Shown here: positions 47,297 to 56,224 of the stretch, piece after piece
Layout of the letters: every line of letters begins with the position of its first letter
Position numbering within the stretch: the first letter of the stretch is position 1
Program-made: the position numbers and the translations under genes
Source of the DNA: Bacteroides sp. GM023
Lineage (GTDB): Bacteria; Bacteroidota; Bacteroidia; Bacteroidales; Bacteroidaceae
Assembly: GCF_014750685.1 (NCBI RefSeq)
Contig: NZ_JAAXGE010000019.1
Location: 20,175-84,174, forward strand
Direction of reading: 5' to 3'
Length of the DNA: 64,000 nucleotides
Notes under the pieces: generated by a model
Seen by the model: only the letters and a program-made list of their open reading frames with translations
The model's database searches: none
Told to the model about the DNA's origin: nothing

Positions 47297-47602
47297 ATGG
47301 CAACAGAAAAAAAAGCAGGTGCTTTCTTGGAAATCACAATGAAAGTAAGTGAAAAAGACAGAGCCGCTGCAGCGGGAGTGTATACAAAGTATCGTCAACC
47401 CTTCTTGGATACAATTGCAGGTGCAGTCAGCAAACAATTGCTAGTACGAGAAGATGATGTTCAGGTGCTCCATGGTTTTGCATCTATAGCAGAAGCAGAA
47501 GGATATTTAAAATCTGATTTGTTTAATCAAGATGTCGTTGTAGAACTGAAACCGTTCTTTCAGGCAGCACCGGAAATCGGAATTTATAGTGTAGTTGGTT
47601 AA
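47297..47602 (+). CDS. Small conserved-looking protein, possible dimeric alpha/beta barrel
   Basis: The 101-residue cytoplasmic protein begins MATEKKAGAFLEITMKVSEKD and ends VVVELKPFFQAAPEIGIYSVVG. The alternation of a first strand, a helix with QPFLDTIAGAVSKQL, VQVLHGFASIAEAEGYL and a final strand suggests a ferredoxin-like or ABM-type dimeric alpha/beta barrel, a fold used by small monooxygenases and stress proteins. I do not recognise a specific family. It has a strong promoter, an adjacent AraC regulator and its own terminator, so it is probably a dedicated output of that regulator. Confidence 0.75.
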   Translation: MATEKKAGAFLEITMKVSEKDRAAAAGVYTKYRQPFLDTIAGAVSKQLLVREDDVQVLHGFASIAEAEGYLKSDLFNQDVVVELKPFFQAAPEIGIYSVVG

Positions 47603-47625
47603 AAACTAAAGAATGTAAGTAAATA

Positions 47626-47660
47626 CAGGCAGAAAGAACATAATTCTTTCTGCCTGTTTA
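47626..47660 (+). terminator. Terminator after small gene
   Basis: Perfect 13-bp arms CAGGCAGAAAGAA (47626-47638) and TTCTTTCTGCCTG (47644-47656), 5-nt loop, then TTTA. Confidence 0.9.
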
Positions 47661-47703
47661 CGTATGAAAGACTATTGGACTATGTTACAATAATTAACCA
47701 TAT

Positions 47704-48615
47704 TTATTTGATCGCTTGCTTCACAAGGCTCATGATGTATTCTAAATATTTAGTATCCGAAATCTTTAGTTCATAGTCTCCATTGCCAAAATGTCCAACA
47801 GTTGAAATATCCCTTGTTAATTGCTTACTATCTTCTAAATGTCCTTTGGCTACATTTATAATAAGCTTTATTCCATTTTTCTGGATTTCAAGTGCACAAA
47901 TATGGTTGTTGGCTTTTTTGAATGAAATATACCACTTTTGTGGTTTAACTTCTATTTCTGTATTCAAATTAAGAATTGCATTCTTATAACTCTCGTATAA
48001 TTCTACTACATCGTCAGATTTTCCTATTAATAAATTTTCCTCGGAATACTCTTTTATTTTCTCCGTCACTTCTTTATATTCCGGGTTATTTTGCATCACA
48101 GTTTTAATGCTTACTGATGCATGACTTTTGCGAATGGGGGTGATGGATACACTATCATTCTCATAACGCTTCACTTCCCATAGCTCAATGGATAAATCTT
48201 TGAAATTGACGGCTTCGCGTTGGTTAGGTGTGAATCCTTGTGAAACAAATACTACTTTAGTCTGCGACCAGTCCACATCATTCCGTTTCAAGTTCCCTAC
48301 TTGTGTTTCATTATATTCCAGAATAAAATCAGCTTGATTTTGCAGCATTAGGCTTAGGTAAGTGAACCCTTGATCTATGACACTTGAGTTTCTTTCCCTT
48401 TTATATTCAATGATAACAAAAGCCTTCGACTGAGGATCAAAGGCAAGCGTATCAATACGGCGGTCTTTGATCGTAAATTCGGACTTAATCATTTTAAGTC
48501 CCATAATTTGAGACATATTCGTTTCAAACATTCGTTGAATATCTCTTTCCAATTTAAAAGGTTTTTCCTTTATTTCAGAAAAGACGCCTGAAGTATTATA
48601 TTTGTAAAGTGCCAT
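47704..48615 (-). CDS. PD-(D/E)XK nuclease-like / DUF5655 protein
   Basis: The 303-residue protein has an N-terminal restriction-endonuclease-like domain: RRIDTLAFD, then FVIIEYKRE supply the Asp and ExK of a PD-(D/E)XK core (about residues 52-75), followed by a helix-strand pattern to about 170. The C-terminal part (about 200-303) fits DUF5655 (KWYISFKKANNHICALEIQKNG, ISTVGHFGNGDYELKI). Such proteins are common single genes of unknown function, often in variable regions, and may be repair or defence nucleases. No partner methylase or ATPase is next to it. Confidence 0.75.
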   Translation of the reverse strand: MALYKYNTSGVFSEIKEKPFKLERDIQRMFETNMSQIMGLKMIKSEFTIKDRRIDTLAFDPQSKAFVIIEYKRERNSSVIDQGFTYLSLMLQNQADFILEYNETQVGNLKRNDVDWSQTKVVFVSQGFTPNQREAVNFKDLSIELWEVKRYENDSVSITPIRKSHASVSIKTVMQNNPEYKEVTEKIKEYSEENLLIGKSDDVVELYESYKNAILNLNTEIEVKPQKWYISFKKANNHICALEIQKNGIKLIINVAKGHLEDSKQLTRDISTVGHFGNGDYELKISDTKYLEYIMSLVKQAIK

Positions 48616-48804
48616 AATTTTATTTTGAATTGTTTATTGCTGTAAAGGTAAGGATTCTTTTGATATTACTATTTCATCTATCCCTCAAAACAACTTAAGA
48701 GTTACAAAAAAGTATCGTTTTTTGAAAAGGTGTATCGCAAAATGGGACAGCCAGACACTACTTTTGCATTGAGAAATAGTTCTCACCGATTAAAATGTTT
48801 AATT

Positions 48805-49029
48805 ATGCCACTTTGGAAAATTTCAGCTAAGAACAATTGGAATTGGGGTGTAGGTAAACAACTTGTAAAAGGAATGTTCATTGAACTATCCACTCCTAGT
48901 ACTTCTAATCCATTGGGACAAACTAAGTATTTAGATGTGATTGCGAAAGCATTCAATACGAAGTACTCTACCAATTTTGATAAATCAAAGATGAGTTCTT
49001 CATATTTGATATCAGAGAAGATTGGTTAA
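48805..49029 (+). CDS. Small DUF6140-like protein
   Basis: I take the ATG at 48805 (MPLWKISAKNNWNWGV). The frame is open further upstream to 48730, but a -7-like TACTTTTG (48759-48766) lies in that part, so it is probably untranslated leader. The 74-residue product has the pattern I recall for DUF6140: a short strand with basic residues, KGMFIEL, SNPLGQTKYLDVIAKAFNTKY and a C-terminal SSYL. The role of these proteins is unknown; they are frequent in Bacteroides accessory DNA. Confidence 0.55.
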   Translation: MPLWKISAKNNWNWGVGKQLVKGMFIELSTPSTSNPLGQTKYLDVIAKAFNTKYSTNFDKSKMSSSYLISEKIG

Positions 49030-49129
49030 AAGGAAAAAACATACGTATTTTGATAGGAATATTGTATGCTTTCTCTTTTTCACATCCATGGATAAATAGT
49101 CTACAACTATTTATAGATGAGGTGGCACG

Positions 49130-49367
49130 CTAGAGGAGAATTTCCAGGATTTTATTCACGTCATTTTCAGTAATACCTATTTTCGGATTAGTTAATATCA
49201 AATGTGATTGCTGGTGAGAAAGAAACGACTGTTTATCATTTAGAATTGCGTATTTGAGCTCTTCATAGTAGAAGCCCTTTCTTTTGAACCATTCATCAAT
49301 CTCTTTCCCGTTGATGTATCGAACTGAGCACACCGTCAAAATCGAGAAAAAGATATTTATTTTTCAT
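49130..49367 (-). pseudogene. HAD-domain protein remnant with internal deletion/frameshift
   Basis: Reading from an ATG at 49367, the first codons give MKNKYLFLDFDGVLSS, a clean HAD motif I with both Asp residues, but the frame stops after 23 codons. A second frame over the same bases continues as NGKEIDEWFKRKGFYYEEL... HLILTNPKIGITENDVNKILEIL, the usual C-terminus of this small HAD family. The middle of the protein is missing, so a deletion that changed frame has joined the two ends. Confidence 0.7.
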
Positions 49368-49533
49368 TAGATAACGATGTTTCTACAAATGATACTATTT
49401 GTTCTATCTTCTCAAGTGGATTTTGGCCTTTCAATTTTGCAAATGAAAGATGTATTCGATTTTCGTATTTTTGTATATCATATGCCCGCTGGAATCCAAA
49501 CGAACTTCTCATCTTGTTTATAACTGCTTCCAT
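49357..49533 (-). CDS. Small hypothetical protein upstream of HAD remnant
   Basis: A 58-codon frame starts at the ATG at 49533 (MEAVINKMRSSFGFQRAYDI) and stops at 49357, overlapping the start of the HAD remnant by 11 bp, a tight overlap typical of translationally coupled genes. The product is helical and charged (FAKLKGQNPLEKIEQIVSFVE). I do not recognise it. It is below the size usually called. Confidence 0.45.
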   Translation of the reverse strand: MEAVINKMRSSFGFQRAYDIQKYENRIHLSFAKLKGQNPLEKIEQIVSFVETSLSNEK

Positions 49534-49586
49534 TCTTCAAGTAACTCACTTAAGCAATAATTTTGCAACTAATTAAAAGTGAGCAC

Positions 49587-50815
49587 ATGAAAGAAGAATT
49601 AAAGGTGCTATTCTACCTCAAAAAGAATCAAGTAAAAGCCAATGGTTTATGTTCCATAATGGGGCTTATCACCATCGGGCAGTCGATGGCACAATTTTCC
49701 GCAAAGATTGAAGCCGAGCCATCAAAATGGGATGCCAAAGTAGGACGAATGACTGGAAAGAGCAACCACGCCTTGCAAGTAAACCGTCAAAAATCAATCT
49801 AAGCATTCACGCCCGTTACAAAGAGTATCTAACTAATCGGGGAAGTGTGACAGCTGGAGAACTGAAAAACGCATTTCAAGGTATCGCCTCCACACATGAA
49901 ACCTTACTGAAAGTATTTGCGGAACACAACGAGGTCTACGGTAAGCGTGTCGGAATAGACAGGGTGAAAAGAACCTACAAGGGCTATTGTAACGCTTACA
50001 GTCATTTGGCTGATTTCCTGCAAAAGAAATACCATGTTCGGGATATGTCATTTAATCAACTCACATTCTCTTTTATAGAAGCCTATGACTTCTATCTACG
50101 GGTGGATTTGAAAATGAAACCGAATACTATATTGGGATATATTATCCCATTCAGAAAAATAGTCCGTATTGCTTTCAACAAAGGATTTATTGCCCGTGAT
50201 CCATTTACGGAGTACAAACCTGAACGTGGACAGAGTGAACACCGTACCCTAACGAGCGAGGAACTGCAAAAGATAATGAACGCTACGTTTGACTCCCCGA
50301 ACCGTACACTTATCCGTGATTTGTTTGTTTTCTCCTCTTTCTGTGGATTAGCATTTGCCGACCTGCGGAGATTAACCGAAAATGAACTTATTACAACTGA
50401 GGACGGGAAACAATGGATTGTCATGGCACGAAAAAAGACGGGTACAATTTCCCGTATCAGGTTGTTGGATATACCACTGCAAATCATTGAGAAGTACAAA
50501 AAGGATAGATTTTGTGAAAGAATATTCAATGTTCCCGGATATTCAACTGTTGATATTAACCTCAAACGTATTGCCGAAATATGTGGAATAAACAAGACGC
50601 TAACCTATCATCAAAGCCGTCATACATTCGCTTCGGTGGTGTGTCTTTCGCACGGTGTACCCATCGAAACAGTTAGCAGAATGTTGGGACACAAGGATAT
50701 ACATACTACACAGATTTATGCGACCGTTTCCACCCAAAAGATAAGTGACGATATGAAAAAGCTATCGGAACGGATGACAGGAAAGTTCCCTTTTGTTAAG
50801 TCTCAAAACCAATAA
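49587..50815 (+). pseudogene. Tyrosine recombinase (integrase) 1, frameshifted
   Basis: The start MKEELKVLFYLKKNQVKANG at 49587 opens an Arm-type DNA-binding domain that reads to 49802 and stops after NRQKSI. The rest continues in the next frame from about 49780 (SKINLSIHARYKEYL) through a SAM-like core-binding domain to the catalytic domain, with HQSRHTFA (HxxR), GHKDIHTTQIYA (His and nucleophile Tyr) intact. As in other Bacteroides integrases the first Arg is replaced (FCGLAFADL). A single-base loss near the A run at 49789-49793 explains the break. It ends 8 bp before the second integrase. Confidence 0.85.
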
Positions 50816-50822
50816 TAACACC

Positions 50823-52036
50823 ATGCGTAGCACTTTCAAATACCTATTTTATATCAATAGGAACAAAGTAAAAAAGAACGGGCTTTGTCCCGTAATGGGG
50901 CGTGTGACTTTGGACGGGGAAATCGCCCAATTCAGCACAGGGTTGGAAACCAATCCCGATTTGTGGGACGCCAAAACGGGACGTTCAACGGGGAGAACGA
51001 CATACGAAGCAGGTGTGAATAGAGAACTAAGAAGCCTTTCAGCTTCCATTGAGAAGCACTACACCTGTATCGTAGAGAAAGATGGCTATGTCACAGCCGA
51101 ACGGGTTAAAAATGCAGTTATGAATATAGCCCAAGAACATACCACGCTACTAAAGGAATTGGACGAAGCAACCGAAGAAATACGAAAAAGCATAGGCATA
51201 AACCATACAATTGCTACCTATCGGTCATATGTAAATGCCCATCTGAACCTATCCCGCTTTATTCGTGATAAATACGGCAAAAGTGATATGCCATTTTCAA
51301 GTCTGGAATATTCATTTATTGAAGATTACGATATGTATCTGAAAATAGACCATAAAATGGCAACGGGCAGTGTGATGCAACATATTATCTTTCTCAGGAA
51401 GTTAGTAAAACGAGCCATGAACAAAGGAATTATATCACGTAATCCATTTTTCGGTTATGTGCCCGACCAGCCTAAAACAACCCGCAAGTGGTTGTCCTGT
51501 GAAGAAATAGAAAAGGTAATGACTACCCCAATAGAGCATCCGAGCGTGGCATTTGTAAGAGATATGTTTGTCTTTGGACGTTGGACTGGCTTATCGTACA
51601 CGGACATCAAAAATTTGCAGGATATAAACATCGTTACAGATAGCGAGGGCAGTCAATGGATAGATATTAAACGACAAAAAACAGGTAATAGGTCACTGAT
51701 TCCATTGTTGGATATTCCAAAGGAAATTATCAGGAAGTAGGTACTGGCGAAAAAGGAAAGGTGTTTAAAATGTTATGTATGAACGTTGTTTGTCAATATA
51801 CTAAACGTATCGGCAAACTTTGTGGGTTGGCTCAGAAGCTCACCTTCCATCAAAGCCGCCATAGCTTTGGAACATCTATTTGCCTGACACAAGGCGTTCC
51901 AATAGAAACACTTAGCCAAATGATGGGACACCGTAATATAAAAACTACTCAGATTTATGCGGAGATTACAGGGGCGAAAATAGAGGAAGACATGAAACGC
52001 TTGTCCGAAAAACTAAAAAATAATTATCATTTATAA
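50823..52036 (+). pseudogene. Tyrosine recombinase (integrase) 2, frameshifted
   Basis: The frame starting MRSTFKYLFYINRNKVKKNG at 50823 has an intact Arm domain and core-binding domain, and stops at 51740 after LLDIPKEIIRK. The catalytic C-terminus resumes in another frame (VFKMLCMNVVCQYTKRIGKLCG, HQSRHSFG, GHRNIKTTQIYA) to 52036. One missing base near 51735-51741 accounts for the break. The two tandem integrases are related to each other over their whole length, as in some Bacteroides mobilizable transposons. Confidence 0.85.
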
Positions 52037-52134
52037 TTTTACGGGAGGGTAAAATACTTGAGGGCAAATAGGGCTTTGAGAATCTCTATTTGCCTTCTAT
52101 AATAATTAATATAACCATTATAAATATATATATT

Positions 52135-52806
52135 TTACCTCGCTAAATGTTCTTTGTGTGATCTAAAAATAGAATCAGCTAATCGAGTTCCTGTTGAAAC
52201 TAGTTTTGATAAAACTCTCAACTGTTCTTTGCAAGCGATACTCTCTGTTGGATGTGGATAATTAATAGTATGGTCTATCTCTCCCCATATTTCTTCAAAA
52301 AGTGTTCTAACTTGGATCTCACAACAAATGGCGTTTTTATTATTGGGCTTAACTAGATAATGAATACTAGTGTAATATGTGTCACGCAGTTCTGTTTCTA
52401 AATTTAGACCCTCGTAAAATTTTACTGTTTCTGGATCCCAAGTATATGCTTTAGGTTGTTCAACAAAAATCCAATCTCCACTTTCTATTTTTTCCATTAT
52501 GGCATTATGAATAGTGGGAAATTGATCTTGATATAGATGTAGAACTCTAACTCCAATAAAGTCTGTAATTTCATTAAAAACATTCTCTTCCGTTATTAGC
52601 TTTCCTTTCTCTAGTTTTCGTAATAGCTTATCTTTTAAATGTGTAGGGTCTTTTAGCCTAGACTTAATAGAATGAATTATAGGTGATTGGCTAAGATTCA
52701 AATTTGGATGTTTCTGAAAGAAAACTAAAACACCTGCTAAAAATTGCTCATATTCAAATTGTTTAGCGACATACGCATCGACAGCTTTATCAATATCAGA
52801 GTTCAT
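52135..52806 (-). CDS. RelA/SpoT-type nucleotide pyrophosphokinase (small alarmone synthetase-like)
   Basis: I take the ATG at 52806 (a GTG at 52812 is possible), 6 bp after the ParA-like stop. The 223-residue protein is essentially one synthetase domain: HSIKSRLKDPTHLKDKLLRK (basic substrate loop, about 45-64), ITDFIGVRVL with the Mg-binding Asp82, YYTSIHYLV, and CEIQVRTLFEEIWGEIDHTINY with catalytic Glu163. No hydrolase, TGS or ACT domain is present. It should transfer pyrophosphate from ATP to a nucleotide or RNA acceptor. Toxic small synthetases (toxSAS) of phage-defence systems have this size and need an antitoxin. The tight coupling to a ParA-like ATPase suggests a two-gene system. Confidence 0.85.
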   Translation of the reverse strand: MNSDIDKAVDAYVAKQFEYEQFLAGVLVFFQKHPNLNLSQSPIIHSIKSRLKDPTHLKDKLLRKLEKGKLITEENVFNEITDFIGVRVLHLYQDQFPTIHNAIMEKIESGDWIFVEQPKAYTWDPETVKFYEGLNLETELRDTYYTSIHYLVKPNNKNAICCEIQVRTLFEEIWGEIDHTINYPHPTESIACKEQLRVLSKLVSTGTRLADSIFRSHKEHLAR

Positions 52807-52812
52807 ATACAC

Positions 52813-53913
52813 TTAGTTTAGAGTATTGATACGTTCAATAAAGCTATCAGAGAATTCAATATATTTGTCTCTTGTAGCTTCGTATATTTTTCTATTCCCC
52901 ATAATTGTTCCTTTATCTTCTGCATCAAGATTTGGACATGAAGGAATCTCCCATATTGGAAGTTTATACTTTTGTGCCATATTTGGGAGTGTGTTATGTG
53001 AATGCATAACGGCAGTTCCACCCATCGGATTTCTTGCTTGCTCCTGTGATAAATGTCCTCTAACATCAATATCTATGCATTGTTCTATAATTGCAGGGAT
53101 TTCTTGTGCATAGTTATAATGAGCAAGTGCTAAATCCCATGGAGAATTGCCGGAATATTTTTTTGCATTATAAATTGTATAACCCAAAAATCTCACAAAG
53201 TTTTCAGGGAATCTTAATCTCTTATCTTCAGATATTAATCCATATATAGTATTAAATTCTTTTTTCCAATTAGTCAATGCATTACCTATATTTCGGATTC
53301 CGTACGATGAAAACATATCTGGAAGAGCTGGGATTATAAAACCATCAACCATAGAAATTATTACTTTATTCAAAGCTCCTAAACTTGGTGAGGTATCAAT
53401 AATGATAAAATCGTAATTATTAATAGAAGAATAATTTTCTGCAACTTCTCGGATTTTTGTAATCGTCCTTATTGAAAGAGGATCTCCCGAATATGCACCA
53501 CTCCATCTTTCGGAAATTTTATTCTCATATTGGTAAACCGTAAGCCTTCCCGGTATTAAGTCCAAATTATTTCTAACAGGATAAACCGGTGGTAGATTAG
53601 ATAGATCTCCTTGTCCGTCTTCTGTTGGTTTTAATAAAAAATGAATAGTTCTTGTTCTAGAAAGAATATCAGAAAATTCTTCTTGGGGTTTACTCTGTTT
53701 TGCGGCTTCAAAGTCATCTATAAACAAGTCTTCTTCACGCCATATTTCGTGAAGTAATTCCTCATTCATCCCACAAATTGTTAAGTTACACTGTGGATCT
53801 AAGTCAATCATTAAAACCTTATATCCTCTCTCTGCCAAGATATTCGATAGGTGAAAAGCTAAAGTCGATTTTCCTACTCCGCCTTTATTGTTAAAAAGTG
53901 AAACAACTTTCAT
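52813..53913 (-). CDS. ParA/MinD-family ATPase paired with RelA/SpoT synthetase
   Basis: The 366-residue protein has a deviant Walker A (NNKGGVGKST, residues 8-17, with signature Lys10), the A' motif MIDLDPQCNLT and Walker B FIIIDTSPSLG. Compared with plasmid ParA (about 250 residues) it has an insertion (about 75-150) and an extra C-terminal region (about 230-366) with conserved-looking aromatic and Cys residues. No ParB gene or parS-like repeat is next to it, so ordinary partitioning is unlikely. The RelA/SpoT gene follows within 7 bp on the same strand, so this ATPase is probably the sensor, activator or neutralizer of that enzyme. Confidence 0.85.
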   Translation of the reverse strand: MKVVSLFNNKGGVGKSTLAFHLSNILAERGYKVLMIDLDPQCNLTICGMNEELLHEIWREEDLFIDDFEAAKQSKPQEEFSDILSRTRTIHFLLKPTEDGQGDLSNLPPVYPVRNNLDLIPGRLTVYQYENKISERWSGAYSGDPLSIRTITKIREVAENYSSINNYDFIIIDTSPSLGALNKVIISMVDGFIIPALPDMFSSYGIRNIGNALTNWKKEFNTIYGLISEDKRLRFPENFVRFLGYTIYNAKKYSGNSPWDLALAHYNYAQEIPAIIEQCIDIDVRGHLSQEQARNPMGGTAVMHSHNTLPNMAQKYKLPIWEIPSCPNLDAEDKGTIMGNRKIYEATRDKYIEFSDSFIERINTLN

Positions 53914-54233
53914 ATTTTATGTATTTTATTATTTATCAGCAAATTAAATGCATAAAGCTATTTTACAGTAGATGTACAGAAAACAGTCAAAGTATATATA
54001 GATACAAAGTTACTAAATATTTGAATGCAAACAAAGTACATGTAATATTTTTCCTTTTTTTCTCTGATAAACATTACCCATATGGAGAGAATAAATAAGG
54101 CAACACTTTTTGGAAATTTACTCTTTCGAGGTACGAAAAAGGAAGAAATTTTCAAAAACCGCTTGCGGCTCGGTGTTGCCGTTTTATTCTTGGAATATAC
54201 CTTTGTGTTCAGAGAAATAAAGGAATTATTAAA
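53914..54233. other. Intergenic region upstream of ParA-RelA/SpoT operon
   Basis: 320 bp without a gene. It must carry the promoter of the - strand ATPase operon and the 3' end of the mobilization operon. An inverted repeat GGCAACAC (54099-54106) / GTGTTGCC (54173-54180) brackets a region with a small hairpin CCGCTTGCGG (54159-54168). The part from 53914 to about 54080 is AT-rich and featureless. It could hold the regulatory site of the pair. Confidence 0.5.
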
Positions 54234-54638
54234 TTATTCCATTGAAAAATAAGATGTTAGATTGTTTACAGTTGTGGAATAGTTTTCATCATCTATTGAA
54301 TTGAAACCTAACTTCTTGGCGAAAGCCCCGCTTTTCATGTTGGCACATTCAATTCCGATGTACCTGAATCCATACTTTATGGCTATTTTTGTCAAGAACC
54401 GGAGAAAGTGCGTACCGTGTCCTATTCGCTCTTTGCTGAATCCCCATCGGGCAATGATATGACAATCAGGTGGAAATAGGCTTTCAACCTTTCTGATACG
54501 CAAGTACAGATCTATACGGCTGTTTCTTTGGGTGGTGATAACATTGTCTATCGTTAGGCTGACAAGCGATTTATGATACTTGAAACGCTCCATCAGGTAG
54601 CGGTCTATATCGGCTCTTAGTTCCTCATATTCAATCAT
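54234..54638 (-). CDS. GNAT-like acetyltransferase in mobilization operon
   Basis: The 134-residue protein has a GNAT-like second half: IARWGFSKERIGHGTHFLRFL, matching the R-x-G-x-G/A pyrophosphate loop, then GFRYIGIECANMKSGAFAKKLGF, the usual strand-helix ending. The first half is helical and lacks the standard GNAT start, so activity is uncertain. Its start codon overlaps the relaxase stop (ATGA), so it is part of the mobilization operon. Target unknown. Confidence 0.6.
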   Translation of the reverse strand: MIEYEELRADIDRYLMERFKYHKSLVSLTIDNVITTQRNSRIDLYLRIRKVESLFPPDCHIIARWGFSKERIGHGTHFLRFLTKIAIKYGFRYIGIECANMKSGAFAKKLGFNSIDDENYSTTVNNLTSYFSME

Positions 54639-55575
54639 CGTCTAATCCCTTTCTTCTTTTTCTTTTTGAGTTTCTTTGCCTGTGATTCCTCTGCCGATGT
54701 TGCATCATAATGATTACTATCTCCCAATGAGAAGATAGATAATAGAGAATCACCACCACTGTTATTTTGCTGATTGTAAGACTGTCTATTGTCTGCCTTG
54801 CTATCAAGATTGCAAGAAATCATGTTTTCTTTTTCACCGGATTGGAATATCACTTTTTTATTTTCGCCAGTAGAATATTGTTTTGGCTCTTTCAACTCCT
54901 GCTCCTGCATTTTTAATTTATCGTCTATACTACCATTCTTCATGGTATTGGCATACTCAAAGGATTCTGATATTGGCGGTCGTAGCTGAATAGCTTATCA
55001 AAGCCCTGTTCCGCTTGTTGGAATAGGTTCACACGGTCAAAGCCACCTGTTATTACTCCGTTTTTGGTGTTTTTGTGATTAGTAAGCGGTGACAGTTTCT
55101 TTTTATTCGATTGGTCTTTACGGCTCACAATCAAATGGCAGTGCATATTCAGTTTGTTGTCTGAACGGCTACGGTCAAAATGAATCTTTCCGTAAAACTT
55201 TATATCTGCTTCGGATAGCCCTTTGTTGAAGTTCTTAGCATATTCAGGAATGAATACTTCCCTGATATATCGTTTCATCGCTTCCGCTTTCTCCTGCTCG
55301 GTGTTCCCCATTATCCGAAGTTCGCTTTCCGATGGGCTGACATGGATAGCGAAAAACTTAGCATCCGTTTTCAGTAATTGCCCGATATTGCTGTCTATAT
55401 CCTTAATCACCTTTGATTTGTAGATATTATCATCTATCAGGTCGAAAAAGCCATCGGTATAGATTCCTTTCTCCATCCGCTCCAAATCCTCATGCTCCAT
55501 GTAGGAGACTAACTGTCGGCTACTTCCTGCATTGTTATATGTTCCGCCCGATAGTGGGGCAAAATCTATGTGCAT
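54635..55575 (-). pseudogene. Relaxase (DUF5712/Mob type), frameshifted
   Basis: The frame from MHIDFAPLSGGTYNNAGSSR at 55575 encodes the relaxase domain with HCHLIVSR (metal-binding His pair) and GKIHFDRSR, and runs out of register after YDRQYQ near 54965, stopping at 54940. The expected continuation ESFEYANTMKNGSIDD is found in the next frame and runs to 54635 (Lys-rich end KLKKKKKKGIRR). One missing base explains this. An ATG in the second frame overlaps the first stop (ATGA), so the C-terminal part could still be made separately. It would nick oriT during mobilization. Confidence 0.78.
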
Positions 55576-55579
55576 GGTT

Positions 55580-56164
55580 CTATGTATTTATTAAGTTCAT
55601 AATTTCAGCCTTTAGGCTCTCTTTCTTCTTGCTATCCATCACACCGCAAGCGGAGAGTTCCGAATAGAGTTGTATTAGTTGAAGTAGCTTCTTATAATCC
55701 CGTTGATGTATCTGATACAGGGCGGTGAGTTGTTTCCCCTGCTGGTTGATTACATCGGCATGCTTGCCGAACTGTTCACTGACCTTTTGTAGTACGGCTG
55801 TTTGTTTCCCCTGACTGGATTCCAATTGAGAAAGAATAAGTGTTTCCAATGTCTTACCAATACCATCAAACCGAACCGCAATAGAATTGGCGGTTCGTAT
55901 CATGGGATTTAGTTGTTCTTCCTCATAGTGTCGGATAAAGCGGATTATATCGTCCTGGCGTTTGTTTATTTTCGCCAGTTCCGATTTTACGGATTCCGGT
56001 GCTTCCGATGGGTTGATACACGCTTTATCAATATACACAAATGCCAACCGGACTATTTCACCCTTTTTCAGCGAATAGCGTTGGCAGAGTTTATCTATTA
56101 GCTTTCCCGTCTGTCGGTCTATCCCGATGGTGCTAAGCGTGGATATATTACTGGTCTTATACAT
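55580..56164 (-). CDS. BfmA/BtgA-type mobilization accessory protein
   Basis: I take the ATG at 56164 (MYKTSNISTLSTIGIDRQTG). The 194-residue protein has an N-terminal ribbon-helix-helix-like part (KLIDKLCQRYSLKKGEIVRLAFVYID) and a long helical coiled-coil region (about 60-190). BfmA/BtgA proteins of Bacteroides mobilizable elements bind oriT and assist the relaxase encoded just downstream (4-bp gap). The gene is intact, unlike the relaxase. Confidence 0.72.
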   Translation of the reverse strand: MYKTSNISTLSTIGIDRQTGKLIDKLCQRYSLKKGEIVRLAFVYIDKACINPSEAPESVKSELAKINKRQDDIIRFIRHYEEEQLNPMIRTANSIAVRFDGIGKTLETLILSQLESSQGKQTAVLQKVSEQFGKHADVINQQGKQLTALYQIHQRDYKKLLQLIQLYSELSACGVMDSKKKESLKAEIMNLINT

Positions 56165-56224
56165 GATTATAAGTTTTTTATAAAGAAAACAACAATCATT
56201 CAGTTGATTATAAGCGAAATACAT

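Noticed and set aside
48730..48804. Upstream extension of the DUF6140-like protein
   Set aside because: A TACTTTTG promoter element lies inside it and the residues do not look like the family N-terminus.
49370..49560. tRNA gene as integration target of the element
   Set aside because: No cloverleaf or T-loop sequence was seen near the integrases or elsewhere in the window.
52813..53913. Plasmid-type ParA partition system
   Set aside because: No ParB gene, no parS-like repeats, extra domains in the ATPase and a RelA/SpoT gene coupled to it instead.
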